Positions 1 through 8,854 are shown, numbered from the stretch's first letter. The stretch is DNA of 64,000 nt from Lysobacterales bacterium 63-13 (GCA_001899855.1 MKWR01000027.1:186001-250000), one strand, 5' to 3'. Notes: generated by a model not told the origin, from the sequence alone. A program made the numbers and translations.

Positions 1-576
1 CAGCGCATCCCTGGTGCGCAGCAGATCCATTTCCGACATGGCGCCGGCATCGAAGGCGCGTTGCGTGCGTTCGACTTCACGCTTGGCCGTCTGCCGGTCG
101 ATCATCGCCTGGTCGAGCAATTTCTTCGCTGCCAGTTGCTGCTTGCGGTGATCGAGGCTGGCGCGCTGCACATCGATCTCGAGGCTTTCGCGGGTGGCTT
201 GTTCCTGCTGCAGGCGATTGCTGAGCTCCGGACTGACCACCTCGGCCAGCACCTGATCCTTTTGCACTTTGTCGCCGGCATTGATGTCGAGGATGACCGT
301 GCCGGCACTGGCCGCGTACAAGGTCGGGCTGACCGCGGCAACCACGCTGCCCTGCACCGAGACATCGCGGGTCAGCGTGCCGCGCTTGACCTCGGCAATG
401 CGCAGGCGGCTCATGCTTGCCGAGCTGTCCGAGGAAAACAGGCGCGCCGCCGTCGGCACGATCAGGGCCAGCAGCACGATCAGCACCACCGCGCCAATGC
501 CCAATTTCAACCAGCGCTTGCCACGCTGCGGCTCGTGCTTGATCTGCCTGTCCTGTGCCGAGGTGTCGCGAATCAT
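1..576 (-). CDS. HlyD/MacA-type efflux periplasmic adaptor subunit (3' end beyond window)
   Basis: This is a membrane-fusion (adaptor) protein that would link an inner-membrane exporter to an outer-membrane channel. Only the N-terminal 192 codons are here; the gene runs off the left edge. It starts MIRDTSAQDR, followed by a basic stretch and one membrane segment at about residues 22-42. A biotinyl/lipoyl-like half motif (GTVILDINAGDKVQKDQ) and the beginning of a long alpha-helical hairpin rich in Q, E and K follow. The ATG at 576 is preceded by GGAGAG at a good distance. An upstream in-frame ATG at 588 would add four residues but lacks a ribosome site. A sigma-54 promoter lies 47-62 bases upstream. 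The partner transporter genes should lie further left, so the exported substrate is unknown. The family is clear; the transporter type (ABC or RND) is inferred. Confidence 0.88.
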   Translation of the reverse strand, partial: MIRDTSAQDRQIKHEPQRGKRWLKLGIGAVVLIVLLALIVPTAARLFSSDSSASMSRLRIAEVKRGTLTRDVSVQGSVVAAVSPTLYAASAGTVILDINAGDKVQKDQVLAEVVSPELSNRLQQEQATRESLEIDVQRASLDHRKQQLAAKKLLDQAMIDRQTAKREVERTQRAFDAGAMSEMDLLRTRDAL

Positions 577-622
577 CCAGCTCTCCATGGGCGGCTCAAG
601 GCGGCCGCCACGAGATCTCTTC

Positions 623-638
623 AGCAAGCCCCGTGCCA
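623..638 (-). promoter_or_regulatory. Sigma-54 (RpoN) promoter of the efflux adaptor gene
   Basis: On the minus strand the sequence reads TGGCAC, five bases (GGGGC), then TTGCT, an exact match to the TGGCAC-N5-TTGCW consensus of RpoN. The -24 element is at 638-633 and the -12 element at 627-623. Transcription would start about 12 bases further on, leaving a leader of roughly 35 bases before the ATG at 576. RpoN promoters need an AAA+ activator bound upstream, which fits the palindromic sites at 687-728. Confidence 0.8.
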
Positions 639-686
639 GCGCTCAAGTCATTGAATGCATGTGATTTTCCGGTAATCCCCGTGGCT

Positions 687-728
687 GCGGACAGTGTCCG
701 CGACGGCTCTGCGGACAGTCGCGGACAG
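687..728. promoter_or_regulatory. Candidate enhancer-binding sites (GCGGACA palindrome plus two half sites)
   Basis: A perfect 15-base palindrome GCGGACAGTGTCCGC occupies 687-701. Two further direct copies of GCGGACAG follow at 711-718 and 721-728. The cluster sits about 60-100 bases upstream of the sigma-54 -12 element, the usual place for binding sites of an RpoN activator. The regulator is not in the window. The function is inferred from position and symmetry. Confidence 0.6.
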
Positions 729-876
729 CCGCCGTCGCGCTTCCTGCCCGGCGGGGTTTGCCAGCGCGGGTGGCCCGCGCCGGGGGCACTCGCGGATATT
801 CGGCATGCGCCGTGGCGCGGCAGTACTGCCGCCGCGGCCATGGCCTGGCCGTCGATCAAGAATCGTTCCGAGGCTT

Positions 877-885
877 TGCTATGAT
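877..885 (+). promoter_or_regulatory. Extended -10 promoter element of the kinase gene
   Basis: TGCTATGAT is an extended -10 element (TG-N-TATGAT, five of six matches to TATAAT) lying 25 bases before the kinase ATG. No good -35 hexamer is seen, as is common for extended -10 promoters. The leader would be short. Confidence 0.45.
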
Positions 886-909
886 CGGGCCGCACGAGGG
901 CAGGGGAAC

Positions 910-3867
910 ATGGCCGACCGCTTCCAGGACATTCCTGGCTACGAAATGATCAGCGAGCTGGGCGAGGGCGGCATGGCGACCGTCTACCTCGCCATCCAGC
1001 ATTCGCTGGACCGCAAGGTCGCGATCAAGGTCATGCGTCGCGAGTTGCGGGTGGGCAGTGGCCCGATGCCGGAATTCGAGCGGCGCTTCCTGCTTGAAGG
1101 CCGCACCATGGCCAAGCTGCCGCATCGCAATATCGTCGCCGTCTACGACATCGTCACCCGCGACGACATTGCCTATATCTCGATGGAGCTGCTGGAAGGC
1201 GGCACGCTCGCCGAACGCATGCGCAGCGGACTTTCCCTGGGCGAGGCGATTGGCGTCATCGTGCAACTTGCCAATGGACTCGAGTATGCGCACCGCAACG
1301 GCGTCATCCATCGCGACCTGAAACCCTCGAACGTGATGTTCCGCGATGCCGCGACGCCGGTGCTGACCGATTTCGGCATCGCCAAGCATGCCGATGTGCT
1401 GGCCTCGCGCATCACGCAGACCGGCCTCGTCCTCGGCACGCCGACCTACATGAGCCCCGAGCAGGCCGCCGGTCGCGAGATCGATGGCCGTGCCGACCAG
1501 TACGCGCTCGGCATCCTCTTCTACGAAATGCTCACCGGCACGCCGCCATTCACTGGCGACAACCCGATGGCGGTGTTGATGGGCCACGCGCTGCAGCCAC
1601 CGCCGCCGCTGCCCGACGACCTGCGCCCGCTGCAGCCGATCTTCGATCGCATGCTGGCCAAGGATCCAAACGACCGCTTCGCCAACCTGCAGGATTTCGT
1701 CAAGGCCCTGCGCGGGCTGGTGGTCGGCAATGACGAGCTGGTCAAGCAACTTGGCGCCATCACCACGGCAAGCACCTCCGAGCGTTTGCGCGCGCTGGGT
1801 TTCTCCGGCGAGTACACCGGTGGCGACAGCGGCTTTGCCCTCGATCTGCTGCGCATGCCGCAGACCGATCCGTCGATCAGCCAGCACGCCACGACCTCGA
1901 TGATCAACCAGGCGTTGCAACGACCGCGCCTGTTGGCGATGGTCGTGGCGGGTGTCGGCGTGCTTGTCCTCGGCCTGGTGCTGTGGGCGGCGTTCAAGCC
2001 GCGCAGCCTGAGCCAGGACGACCAGTATCTCGTGCGCACGCTGCTGCGCGAGGCCGATCGCATGGTCGAGAGTGGCGACCTGCTCGCGCCACCGGGCGCC
2101 AATGCGTTCGAGGATGTGCAGAAGGTCTTGCAGAAGGATCCGGAAAACGAGCGCGGCCTCGAATTGCTCGGCCTGATCGCGACGACCTTGCGCAACGAGG
2201 CGGAGAAGTCGCTGGCCGCCGGCGATCTCGACGCCGCCAGCGAAGTGGCCAATCAGGCCATGCTCGTTGCCCCGGACAACGAGGAAGTGCAGGCCCTGAT
2301 CCAGCGCATTGCCGCCGGCGAGAAACAACGCCTGGCCAACGAACGCGTCAACGCGTTGCTGAAGAAGGCCGATGCCGCCGGCAAGCGCACCGGTCCGGAT
2401 GGTGCCTATGCGCTGTTGCGCTCGGCCTTGAGCCTGGATCCGCTGAACAAGGAGGTGCAGGCACGCCTGAAGTCGCTCACCGATGTCGAGTTCACGCGCA
2501 TCCGGAATCTGCTGGCCGCATCCGACATCGCCGCCGCCGCGCAGGCACTGGACGAATTGCGCGCCGAGTTTGGTTCGGATCCGGCCTTTGCCGCGCTCAG
2601 CCAGGAACTGGCCAGGGCGAAGCAGCTGGAAGCCGACAACCTGCGCATCGCGGATCTGCTTGGCAAGGCCGGCGCCGCGCTGGCGGCAGGTCGGGTCAGC
2701 GAACCGGCCGGTGACAATGCCTTTGAATGGTTCGAGCAGGCGCGGCAGATCAATGGCGAACATCGCAAGGTCGATGCCTTCAAGCAAACCCTGGCCAGCC
2801 AACTGGTCGCCGATGCGAAATCAGCGCAGTCCCGCGGCGACACCGGCATGGCGCTTGATCGCGCCGAGCTGGCCTTGCGCGTCGATCCCGCCTCGACCCT
2901 GGCCGCCGGCATCCGCGACACTGCGCAGCAGGCGCTCGGCACGCGGCGCGCGGCGATTGCCTCGCAACTGAACCTGGCGCGCTCGGCGATTGCATCCGGA
3001 CGCTTGCTGCCGCCGGCGAAGGACAACGCACGCGACGTCCTCGAAGCCTTGTTGCAGAACGATCCGCAAAACCCCGATGCCCTGAAACTGCGCGAGGCCT
3101 TGCCACGCGTGGTGGCCGATGCCCTGCGCGGTGCCGCCGAGCGCAACGAGCTGGACATCGCCGTACCCCTGGCGAGCGCAGCCGCCCTCGCCTACCCGGA
3201 CGATGCCCGCATTGCCGAGCAGATTGCCGACGTGCGCAAGCGCCAAGCGGCGGAAAAGGCCAATGCCGAGCGATTGGCCAGCGAGCAACGCCTGGCCGCC
3301 CTGATCCAGCAGCGTCCGCTGGTGGGCAAGGATGCCAGCGCTGCCGTCGAGGCCATCCTCAGCCTGCGCGCGGCCGGCTCCGAGCAGAGTGCCCGCTACG
3401 AGCAGAAGCTGGCCGATGTCTTTGCCGACGACATGCGCAATGCCGCCAACCTCGATGCCGGCAATGCCAGCCTGGCGGCAATCCGCATGGCGGCGCGCGA
3501 ACTGGGCAACAGCCAGGCCCTTGCCGCGATCGAATCGGCGGCGGCAACGCGGATTGCCGCCCTGGAACAACAGCGCACGGCGGAACTCGCGGCACAAAAC
3601 GGCGAACTGGTGATCAACGCCCTGCCCTGGGGCATCGTCGATCGCGTCCTCGATGGCGCGCGCCAGCCCATCGAACTGCCCGAGGAACACACGACGCCGT
3701 TGACCCTGACCCTGCCGGCCGGCAGCTATTACGTGACCTTGCGCCACCCGCAATCGGGCAAGACGGTTTCCGCCTTTGCGCGGGTCAGCGCCGGCAAGAG
3801 CAGCCAGACCAGCGGCAGTTTCCCGACCCTGAGCGCCGAGGAGTACCTCAAGCATGCGCGGCTCTGA
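910..3867 (+). CDS. Transmembrane serine/threonine protein kinase with TPR-like periplasmic region and PEGA-like end
   Basis: A 985-residue Hanks-type kinase. The cytoplasmic kinase domain spans about residues 11-275, with glycine loop GEGGMATVY (18-26), catalytic Lys40, HRDLKPSN from residue 134, DFG at 154-156 and an APE-like SPEQ. All catalytic residues are present, so it should be active. One membrane segment lies near 341-362. The remaining 600 or so residues are periplasmic and made of alanine-rich helical repeats resembling TPRs. From about residue 898 there is a short beta-rich PEGA-like domain. The ATG at 910 has AGGGGA five bases upstream; the longer open frame upstream is non-coding in character. 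The next gene starts inside its last 14 bases. The substrate is unknown. The layout suggests a sensor that couples an envelope signal to phosphorylation. Confidence 0.9.
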   Translation: MADRFQDIPGYEMISELGEGGMATVYLAIQHSLDRKVAIKVMRRELRVGSGPMPEFERRFLLEGRTMAKLPHRNIVAVYDIVTRDDIAYISMELLEGGTLAERMRSGLSLGEAIGVIVQLANGLEYAHRNGVIHRDLKPSNVMFRDAATPVLTDFGIAKHADVLASRITQTGLVLGTPTYMSPEQAAGREIDGRADQYALGILFYEMLTGTPPFTGDNPMAVLMGHALQPPPPLPDDLRPLQPIFDRMLAKDPNDRFANLQDFVKALRGLVVGNDELVKQLGAITTASTSERLRALGFSGEYTGGDSGFALDLLRMPQTDPSISQHATTSMINQALQRPRLLAMVVAGVGVLVLGLVLWAAFKPRSLSQDDQYLVRTLLREADRMVESGDLLAPPGANAFEDVQKVLQKDPENERGLELLGLIATTLRNEAEKSLAAGDLDAASEVANQAMLVAPDNEEVQALIQRIAAGEKQRLANERVNALLKKADAAGKRTGPDGAYALLRSALSLDPLNKEVQARLKSLTDVEFTRIRNLLAASDIAAAAQALDELRAEFGSDPAFAALSQELARAKQLEADNLRIADLLGKAGAALAAGRVSEPAGDNAFEWFEQARQINGEHRKVDAFKQTLASQLVADAKSAQSRGDTGMALDRAELALRVDPASTLAAGIRDTAQQALGTRRAAIASQLNLARSAIASGRLLPPAKDNARDVLEALLQNDPQNPDALKLREALPRVVADALRGAAERNELDIAVPLASAAALAYPDDARIAEQIADVRKRQAAEKANAERLASEQRLAALIQQRPLVGKDASAAVEAILSLRAAGSEQSARYEQKLADVFADDMRNAANLDAGNASLAAIRMAARELGNSQALAAIESAAATRIAALEQQRTAELAAQNGELVINALPWGIVDRVLDGARQPIELPEEHTTPLTLTLPAGSYYVTLRHPQSGKTVSAFARVSAGKSSQTSGSFPTLSAEEYLKHARL

Positions 3868-4684
3868 GCTGCGCCGCCTGCTGGCCCTGCTCGCCGTGCT
3901 GGCGACGCCGGCGCTGGCCGACTGGAAACAGGACTATGCGCGGGGCCTGGAAGCCGCCAAGGATGGTCGCTGGGCGGATGTCGATCGCCACATGCAGGGT
4001 GCGCTCGCCGACAATCCGAAGGCCGCCGAGCGCGTGCGCCTGTACGGCCAGCGCTTCGAGGCCTATGTGCCGCAACACTATGCCGGGCTTGCCGCGTTGC
4101 GCCTCGGTGACTGCAACAAGGCGCTGGCGCTGTGGGCGCAGGGCGACAATGCCGCCGTTGTCAGCCGGGTGTCGGCATTGGCCGATGAGGAAAACCGCGG
4201 GCGCCTCGAGTGCAGCAACCAGCTCGTGCGCCAGGGCCAGACTGCCGAGCCCAAGCCGGCCGTCAGCGAACCCGCGCAGGCACCACGTGCCGAACCCGCG
4301 CCACCCCCGCGCCGCGAACCAGCGCCGCCATCAACCCCCATCGTGCAGGCACCGCCGCCGGCGCGACCGCCGACGGCTGAAGTCCGCGAATCCAGCCCAC
4401 TGTCCGCGCAGATCCTGCGTCCCCTGCTCGATGCCTACCTGAGTGGCCGCTACGCCGACGTGCTCAAGCTCAGCAACCAGGTGCCGCCGACTCCACGCCT
4501 GCGCTGGCACATGCTCACGCTGCGAGCAGCCGCTGCATTCAATTTGAGCCAATTGGGACAAATGACGGATGCGGAAGGCATCGCCCGCAATGCCGTTGTC
4601 CAGGCACGCGAGGCGGATTCCACGCTGAAGCCGGATGCCGATTATTTCTCGCCGAAATTCATCCGTTACTACAACTCGCGTTGA
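3854..4684 (+). CDS. Secreted TPR-like protein paired with the Ser/Thr kinase
   Basis: A 276-residue protein with a signal peptide ending in TPALA at about residue 22. A helical repeat-like domain with two cysteines follows (about 23-125). A proline/alanine-rich linker spans about 140-180. A C-terminal helical domain of about 95 residues completes it. It overlaps the kinase gene by 14 bases in another frame, so the two are translationally coupled. I do not recognise a named family. The kinase ends in similar alanine-rich periplasmic repeats, so this may be its periplasmic partner or ligand adaptor; that is inference from context only. Confidence 0.8.
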   Translation: MRGSELRRLLALLAVLATPALADWKQDYARGLEAAKDGRWADVDRHMQGALADNPKAAERVRLYGQRFEAYVPQHYAGLAALRLGDCNKALALWAQGDNAAVVSRVSALADEENRGRLECSNQLVRQGQTAEPKPAVSEPAQAPRAEPAPPPRREPAPPSTPIVQAPPPARPPTAEVRESSPLSAQILRPLLDAYLSGRYADVLKLSNQVPPTPRLRWHMLTLRAAAAFNLSQLGQMTDAEGIARNAVVQAREADSTLKPDADYFSPKFIRYYNSR

Positions 4685-4716
4685 TGCAAGGCAGCTGCGG
4701 ACCCCGGGACGGGAAC

Positions 4717-4757
4717 ACGCGCCATCCACCTGTCGCGGGACAAGCGGGATGGCGCGT
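4717..4757. terminator. Long hairpin between convergent genes
   Basis: An inverted repeat with 11-base perfect arms (ACGCGCCATCC and its complement) encloses a 19-base loop that itself contains TGTC/GACA. It lies between the ends of the kinase-partner gene and the FadL-type gene. No T-run follows on either side, so it is a possible bidirectional terminator rather than a classical one. Confidence 0.45.
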
Positions 4758-4783
4758 AGTGCCGGTTCAAGCCGGATCGGTGC

Positions 4784-6082
4784 TCAGAAGCGGAGCACGC
4801 CCGAGGCCGACACGGTATCGGATGTATCCGAGAAATCCGCGCCGATGTCGATCTGGAACTTGCTGAAGGCCATGCCCGCGCCAATGGCGTAATGGGTCTG
4901 GCTGCCTTTGCGCCCGGATGAGAAGGTCACTGCGTTGGCCTCGGGATTCTGCGTGGCCGGATCGAAATTCGGCGGATTGCCGCGATAGACCAGTTCGTGC
5001 GCGGGATCGCGCCAGACGCCCGCGCGCAGGCTGAACGGGCGCGCGGTGGCAAAAGTGTATTCGGCGCCGAGGCGCACCTCGGTGCCATCGTCAAGCTTGA
5101 GTGGATCCAGGCTGCTGGCCTGATCGGAGTCGAACAGGGAAACCAGATTGTCGGTCACCTGCGAGTAGGCCACGCGACTGACATCGAGGTTGATGACCCA
5201 GGCATCGCTGGGGCGAACGCTGAGGCCGATGCCGAAAACATCCGGCACGTTCAACGAGGTGCCGAGCTTGATCGATTCGCCGGGGAAATTCGGCGACGAC
5301 AGCACCGCGTCATAGTCCAGCGACGGCGCATGCCGATAGGAGAGCCCGCCGCTCAGCCAATCGGTGAGGACGAGGCGCGCGCCAAGGGTGAAGCCGACCT
5401 TGCCATCACCATCGAGGTTTGCTTCACGGCTCAATTGCGATCCATCCTGCGGCGAAAAGCGATCGGTCGTGGTGCGGATGTCGAGCAGGTAGTAGTTGAT
5501 GCCAAGGCCGAAGGAAAGACGGTCGCTGGCCTTGAAGCCCATGGCCACGCCATAGCTGTCGACGCCGAAACTGGTGTTCACGTCATAGGCAAAGACATTG
5601 CCGGTGTAGCCGCTGCCGTCACCGGTGACGGTCACTGCGCCCGCACTCTGGAAGTCCGAATCGTAGTTGATGACCTCGTAGCGGTAGATCGCGAACGACA
5701 TGCGCTCGCCGGGATAGACAAACGAGAACGAACGCAGCGAATTGGTGCGGTCATCCTGGGAGGAGTAATTGAGGCCCGAGGAATTGAAACCGTTGTACTG
5801 GGCCGTGCCGCCATCGAGCCAGCGCGTGTTGGTGCTGACCGAGCGCAGTTCGGCCGACACTTCGGGACTGACCAGTTGCGTCAGTCCGGCGGGATTCGCA
5901 TAGGCCGCCGATGCGTCATCGGCAAGGCCGAGGAAGGCGCCACCCATGCCGAGCGCACGCGCACCCGGGTTGGAAAAGCTGAAGGGCAGGCTGGCATTGG
6001 CCTCGTTGTCGGTAATCGCCCATGCACTGCCGGTCATGCCGGCCAGTCCGATTGCCACAGCAGTTACGAGTAACTTGTTCAT
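4784..6082 (-). CDS. Outer membrane protein of the OmpP1/FadL/TodX type
   Basis: A 432-residue outer membrane beta-barrel. A signal peptide (MNKLLVTAVAIGLAGMTGSAWA) is followed by a FadL-like N-terminus with GARALGMGGAFLGLADDASA and YANPAGLTQL, which forms the hatch in FadL-type transporters of hydrophobic compounds. Alternating strands continue to a C-terminal phenylalanine (SGVLRF), the usual barrel-insertion signal. The ATG at 6082 is preceded by GGGGAG and AGGA. It stands alone between convergent and co-directional neighbours. The substrate (long-chain fatty acid or aromatic) cannot be told from the sequence. Confidence 0.85.
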   Translation of the reverse strand: MNKLLVTAVAIGLAGMTGSAWAITDNEANASLPFSFSNPGARALGMGGAFLGLADDASAAYANPAGLTQLVSPEVSAELRSVSTNTRWLDGGTAQYNGFNSSGLNYSSQDDRTNSLRSFSFVYPGERMSFAIYRYEVINYDSDFQSAGAVTVTGDGSGYTGNVFAYDVNTSFGVDSYGVAMGFKASDRLSFGLGINYYLLDIRTTTDRFSPQDGSQLSREANLDGDGKVGFTLGARLVLTDWLSGGLSYRHAPSLDYDAVLSSPNFPGESIKLGTSLNVPDVFGIGLSVRPSDAWVINLDVSRVAYSQVTDNLVSLFDSDQASSLDPLKLDDGTEVRLGAEYTFATARPFSLRAGVWRDPAHELVYRGNPPNFDPATQNPEANAVTFSSGRKGSQTHYAIGAGMAFSKFQIDIGADFSDTSDTVSASGVLRF

Positions 6083-6224
6083 TCCTGTACTCCCCGATTG
6101 AGCGAATGAGATCCGTCAGTTCCAAACACGGCGGCAACGATAACACGAGGTTAACGCGCGGGCATCGCTGCGCAAATCCGCCCTGTTGCGTTGCAACACG
6201 GAAGCCGGATTTGCCGGGGCCAGT

Positions 6225-6245
6225 CGTTCCGGTTTGACCGGAACG
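6225..6245 (-). terminator. Perfect 9-bp hairpin downstream of dusA
   Basis: CGTTCCGGT and its exact complement are separated by three bases. The hairpin lies about 30 bases past the dusA stop codon. There is no T-run, so it may stabilise the mRNA 3' end rather than terminate by itself. Confidence 0.4.
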
Positions 6246-6272
6246 GCAGCACCAAGGCTCACGACAGTGGCT

Positions 6273-7280
6273 TCAGGCGATGCGTCGGCTCGGTTGCGTG
6301 CGGCAGGCTTCCAGGGCCTCGTCGATGACCGCGATGCCGGCATCGGTGCGATGGGCGTTCTCGCTGAGGTGGCGTCGCCAGCGTCGCGCGCCGGGCAAGC
6401 CTTGATACAGGCCAAGCATATGCCGACTGATGTGCTGCAGCTTGCCACCGGCGGCCAGATGGGCCTCGATATACGGACGCATGCGCTCGATCACTTCCTC
6501 GCGCGCCGGCAACGGCGTTGCGTGGAGCGCCTGTTCGAGTTCGGCAAGCCGATACGGCTCGTGATAGGCAACGCGGCCGAGCATGGCTCCATCGACATGG
6601 CGCAGGTGGTTCTGCACTTCCACGACCTTGTCGATGCCGCCGTTGATGATGATGGTCAGCTGCGGAAAATCGCGCTTCAATTGATACACGCGCTCGTAAT
6701 TGAGCGGCGGCACATCGCGGTTTTCCTTCGGCGAAAGGCCCTGCAGCCAGGCCTTGCGCGCGTGCACGACGAAGACCATGCAACCCTTCGCACTGACTGC
6801 CCCGATGAAATGCTGGAGGTCGGCGTACTCATCCTGCGCATCGACGCCGAGCCGGCATTTGATGGTGACGGGAATGGCCACCGCTTCCTGCATCGCCGCG
6901 AAGCACTCGGCGACAAGTGCCGGTTCGCGCATCAGGCAGGCGCCAAAGCGGCCGGATTGCACGCGATCGGACGGACAGCCGACATTGAGATTGATCTCGT
7001 CATAGCCGTATTGCACGGCAATCCGCGCGGCCTCGGCCAGCTCGCGCGGATCGGAGCCCCCCAGTTGCAGGGCCAGCGGATGCTCGGCGCGATCAAAGCC
7101 GAGCAGGCGTTCGCGATCGCCATGGATCAGCGCCGGCGACGTGACCATCTCCGTGTACAAGCGCGCATGCGGGGACAACAGGCGATGGAAGTAGCGGCAG
7201 TGCCGATCGGTCCAGTCCATCATCGGCGCAACGGAAAGCCGCCACGGGTTCGCGGCCGGAATATCTGCAAGCGGGGACAT
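6273..7280 (-). CDS. dusA: tRNA-dihydrouridine(20/20a) synthase DusA
   Basis: A 335-residue FMN enzyme that reduces uridines 20 and 20a in the D-loop of tRNA with NADPH. The TIM-barrel start SVAPMMDWTDRHCR is typical of DusA. The catalytic cysteine is Cys102 in NVGCPSDRVQSGRFGACLM. HARKAWLQGLSPKENR and INGGI are further DusA-specific blocks, and VDGAMLGRVAYHEP is the FMN-phosphate end. Length matches the family. The gene is alone, with a hairpin downstream. Confidence 0.96.
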   Translation of the reverse strand: MSPLADIPAANPWRLSVAPMMDWTDRHCRYFHRLLSPHARLYTEMVTSPALIHGDRERLLGFDRAEHPLALQLGGSDPRELAEAARIAVQYGYDEINLNVGCPSDRVQSGRFGACLMREPALVAECFAAMQEAVAIPVTIKCRLGVDAQDEYADLQHFIGAVSAKGCMVFVVHARKAWLQGLSPKENRDVPPLNYERVYQLKRDFPQLTIIINGGIDKVVEVQNHLRHVDGAMLGRVAYHEPYRLAELEQALHATPLPAREEVIERMRPYIEAHLAAGGKLQHISRHMLGLYQGLPGARRWRRHLSENAHRTDAGIAVIDEALEACRTQPSRRIA

Positions 7281-7379
7281 GGCGCGATTCTACGTGAAGC
7301 GGCTCGGTGATGGCCGCGAACCCGTGCGCGTGGCGGTTTTTGCCCTGCCCGGAACCGACGGCGAAACGGCGATTCAAAC

Positions 7380-7970
7380 TCAACCACCGACCCCGGCGAT
7401 GGGCGCAACGCCAATCCAGTGCAGGTGGGCCCAGAAGGCAAACGCCGCCCACGCACCGATGCCGGCGATGCCGGTCAGCAGATCACCGGCGACGGTGCCG
7501 CGCGCCCAGGTCACGCCGTTGCGGCGATCACGCCGGCGCGAAGTCGCGAAAAGGACAATGGCCCAGGCCAGGAAACTGCCAAACAGGATGACGTCATGCA
7601 GGAAACCGGTGGCGAGCAGATGACCGAGTGCCCACAACTTGACGCCGGCCAGCATTGGATGCCCGAGCCAGGCCTTCAGGTGATTGCGCGGAACATAAGC
7701 CGCCGCGACAAGGACGAAGGCAAGCAGGGTGAACAGGGAATTGGCATGGCGCAGCGCGAGTGGTGGCACGTAAAGCGACACCGGCTGCTGGCGGGCAAGG
7801 TCAAAACCCCAGACGATCAACACGAATCCCGCGAGTGACAGCACGGCGTAAACCGCCTTCCAGCCATTCGTGCCCAATTTCGCAATCATGCGCTCGCGGA
7901 AGCCGTCGGCGAAGACGCGCACGGAATGGGTACCGAGCAGTATCAGCAAACCGAGAATCAGGAGGGTCAT
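7380..7970 (-). CDS. NnrU family integral membrane protein
   Basis: A 196-residue hydrophobic protein with about five membrane segments. It has the NnrU hallmarks: HSVRVFADGFR near the N-terminus, NGWKAVYAVLSLAGF, and LGHPMLAGVKLWALGHLLATG in the middle. NnrU relatives occur with denitrification genes and as stand-alone membrane proteins related to isoprenoid or methyltransferase-like membrane enzymes; the activity here is unknown. The ATG at 7970 is chosen because the longer upstream frame has no ribosome site and translates to non-coding-like sequence. No nitrogen-oxide genes are nearby. Confidence 0.85.
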   Translation of the reverse strand: MTLLILGLLILLGTHSVRVFADGFRERMIAKLGTNGWKAVYAVLSLAGFVLIVWGFDLARQQPVSLYVPPLALRHANSLFTLLAFVLVAAAYVPRNHLKAWLGHPMLAGVKLWALGHLLATGFLHDVILFGSFLAWAIVLFATSRRRDRRNGVTWARGTVAGDLLTGIAGIGAWAAFAFWAHLHWIGVAPIAGVGG

Positions 7971-8192
7971 GGCGGGTTTCCTCGTCGATGAAGATCGTGG
8001 CGCAGGTTGATGGTGATGGCGCGCCTCCCGGAGGTGCCGCGGGTTCGTCGTCCCGCCTGCCTGCGCGCCTGCGGGCGACCATACACTGAACGCTGCATCC
8101 GCGGACTGCAGCGAGGGCGCCACGCGCAGGATGGATCCGGCATTGCCACCTTGCACGGATGCACGTCGCGAGCACGGAGCAAGCGGCGCGCA

Positions 8193-8221
8193 AGAAAAAG
8201 CCGCAGGCTGGGCTGCGGCTC
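8193..8221 (-). terminator. Rho-independent terminator of the first small periplasmic gene
   Basis: On the minus strand AGCCGCAG and CTGCGGCT pair around a six-base loop, followed by TTTTTCTTG. It lies about 40 bases after the stop at 8261. A closely similar hairpin follows the paralogue at 9516. Confidence 0.8.
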
Positions 8222-8260
8222 TTGCGGTCATCGACCGGCGCAGGACGCCGGCACGAAACC

Positions 8261-8746
8261 TCAGTTTTGCGGACCCGGATTGCCGCGGTAGCGCGTCATT
8301 TCGTTGAGCTGGGTGCGGGAATTCTTGCGGATTTCCTCGGTCTCGCGGTAGGTCTTGCAGTCGGTCACCGGGCGATGCGAGCCGGTTGGTGCAACGCGCG
8401 TGCAAATCAGCCGATCGTCTGCATTGCGGGCGAGGATGCCGTTGGCTTTTTCCTGCTCATTGAAGAGCAGCGCGCGATTGTCCTTGGTCATGGCCTCGAC
8501 CGAGCCACTGGCATCGAGCAATGCACTCATCCTGTCCAGCGACTGGTTGACCTTCTTGCGGTCGCTGGCACTGAGGAACTCATAGCGTTGTCCGGTCGCC
8601 ATCTGGCTGCGGATCTTGTCCACCAGCACGGCGAACTTCTCGGCAGTGTCGGCGATGACCACGTTTTCCTGCGCTTTTTGCTTGGCCAGCACGGGTGAGC
8701 CAGCCAGCATCAGGGTGAGGGCAACCAATGAAATTGCACGAAACAT
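8261..8746 (-). CDS. Small periplasmic protein with a C-x15-C motif, copy 1
   Basis: A 161-residue protein with a cleavable signal peptide (ending SPVLA) and a helical body (EKFAVLVDKIRSQMATGQRY). A conserved tail holds two cysteines in CTRVAPTGSHRPVTDC. Small exported proteins with a Cys-x-n-TGS-x-n-Cys tail are common in gammaproteobacteria, but I know of no function. Most residues are identical to the gene at 9516-9983, so it is a recent tandem duplication. The ATG at 8746 has GGAG six bases upstream; the longer frame upstream is rejected. Its own terminator follows. Confidence 0.8.
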   Translation of the reverse strand: MFRAISLVALTLMLAGSPVLAKQKAQENVVIADTAEKFAVLVDKIRSQMATGQRYEFLSASDRKKVNQSLDRMSALLDASGSVEAMTKDNRALLFNEQEKANGILARNADDRLICTRVAPTGSHRPVTDCKTYRETEEIRKNSRTQLNEMTRYRGNPGPQN

Positions 8747-8854
8747 GTTGAACTCCAGATTGGGTGATGCCCCGGCTTGCAGATTCGACGTTGCGGCACG
8801 GGAGCGGGTTGGCTTGCCTGCGGAAGCCACGCCAAGGCGACCGCCGACGGAACA

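Larger units (their letters stand above)
577..909. other. Divergent intergenic region between efflux adaptor and kinase genes
   Basis: This 333-base stretch has no convincing gene. It holds the sigma-54 promoter and upstream palindrome of the leftward efflux gene and a probable extended -10 promoter for the rightward kinase. Open frames that cross it have no ribosome site or family resemblance. Confidence 0.7.
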
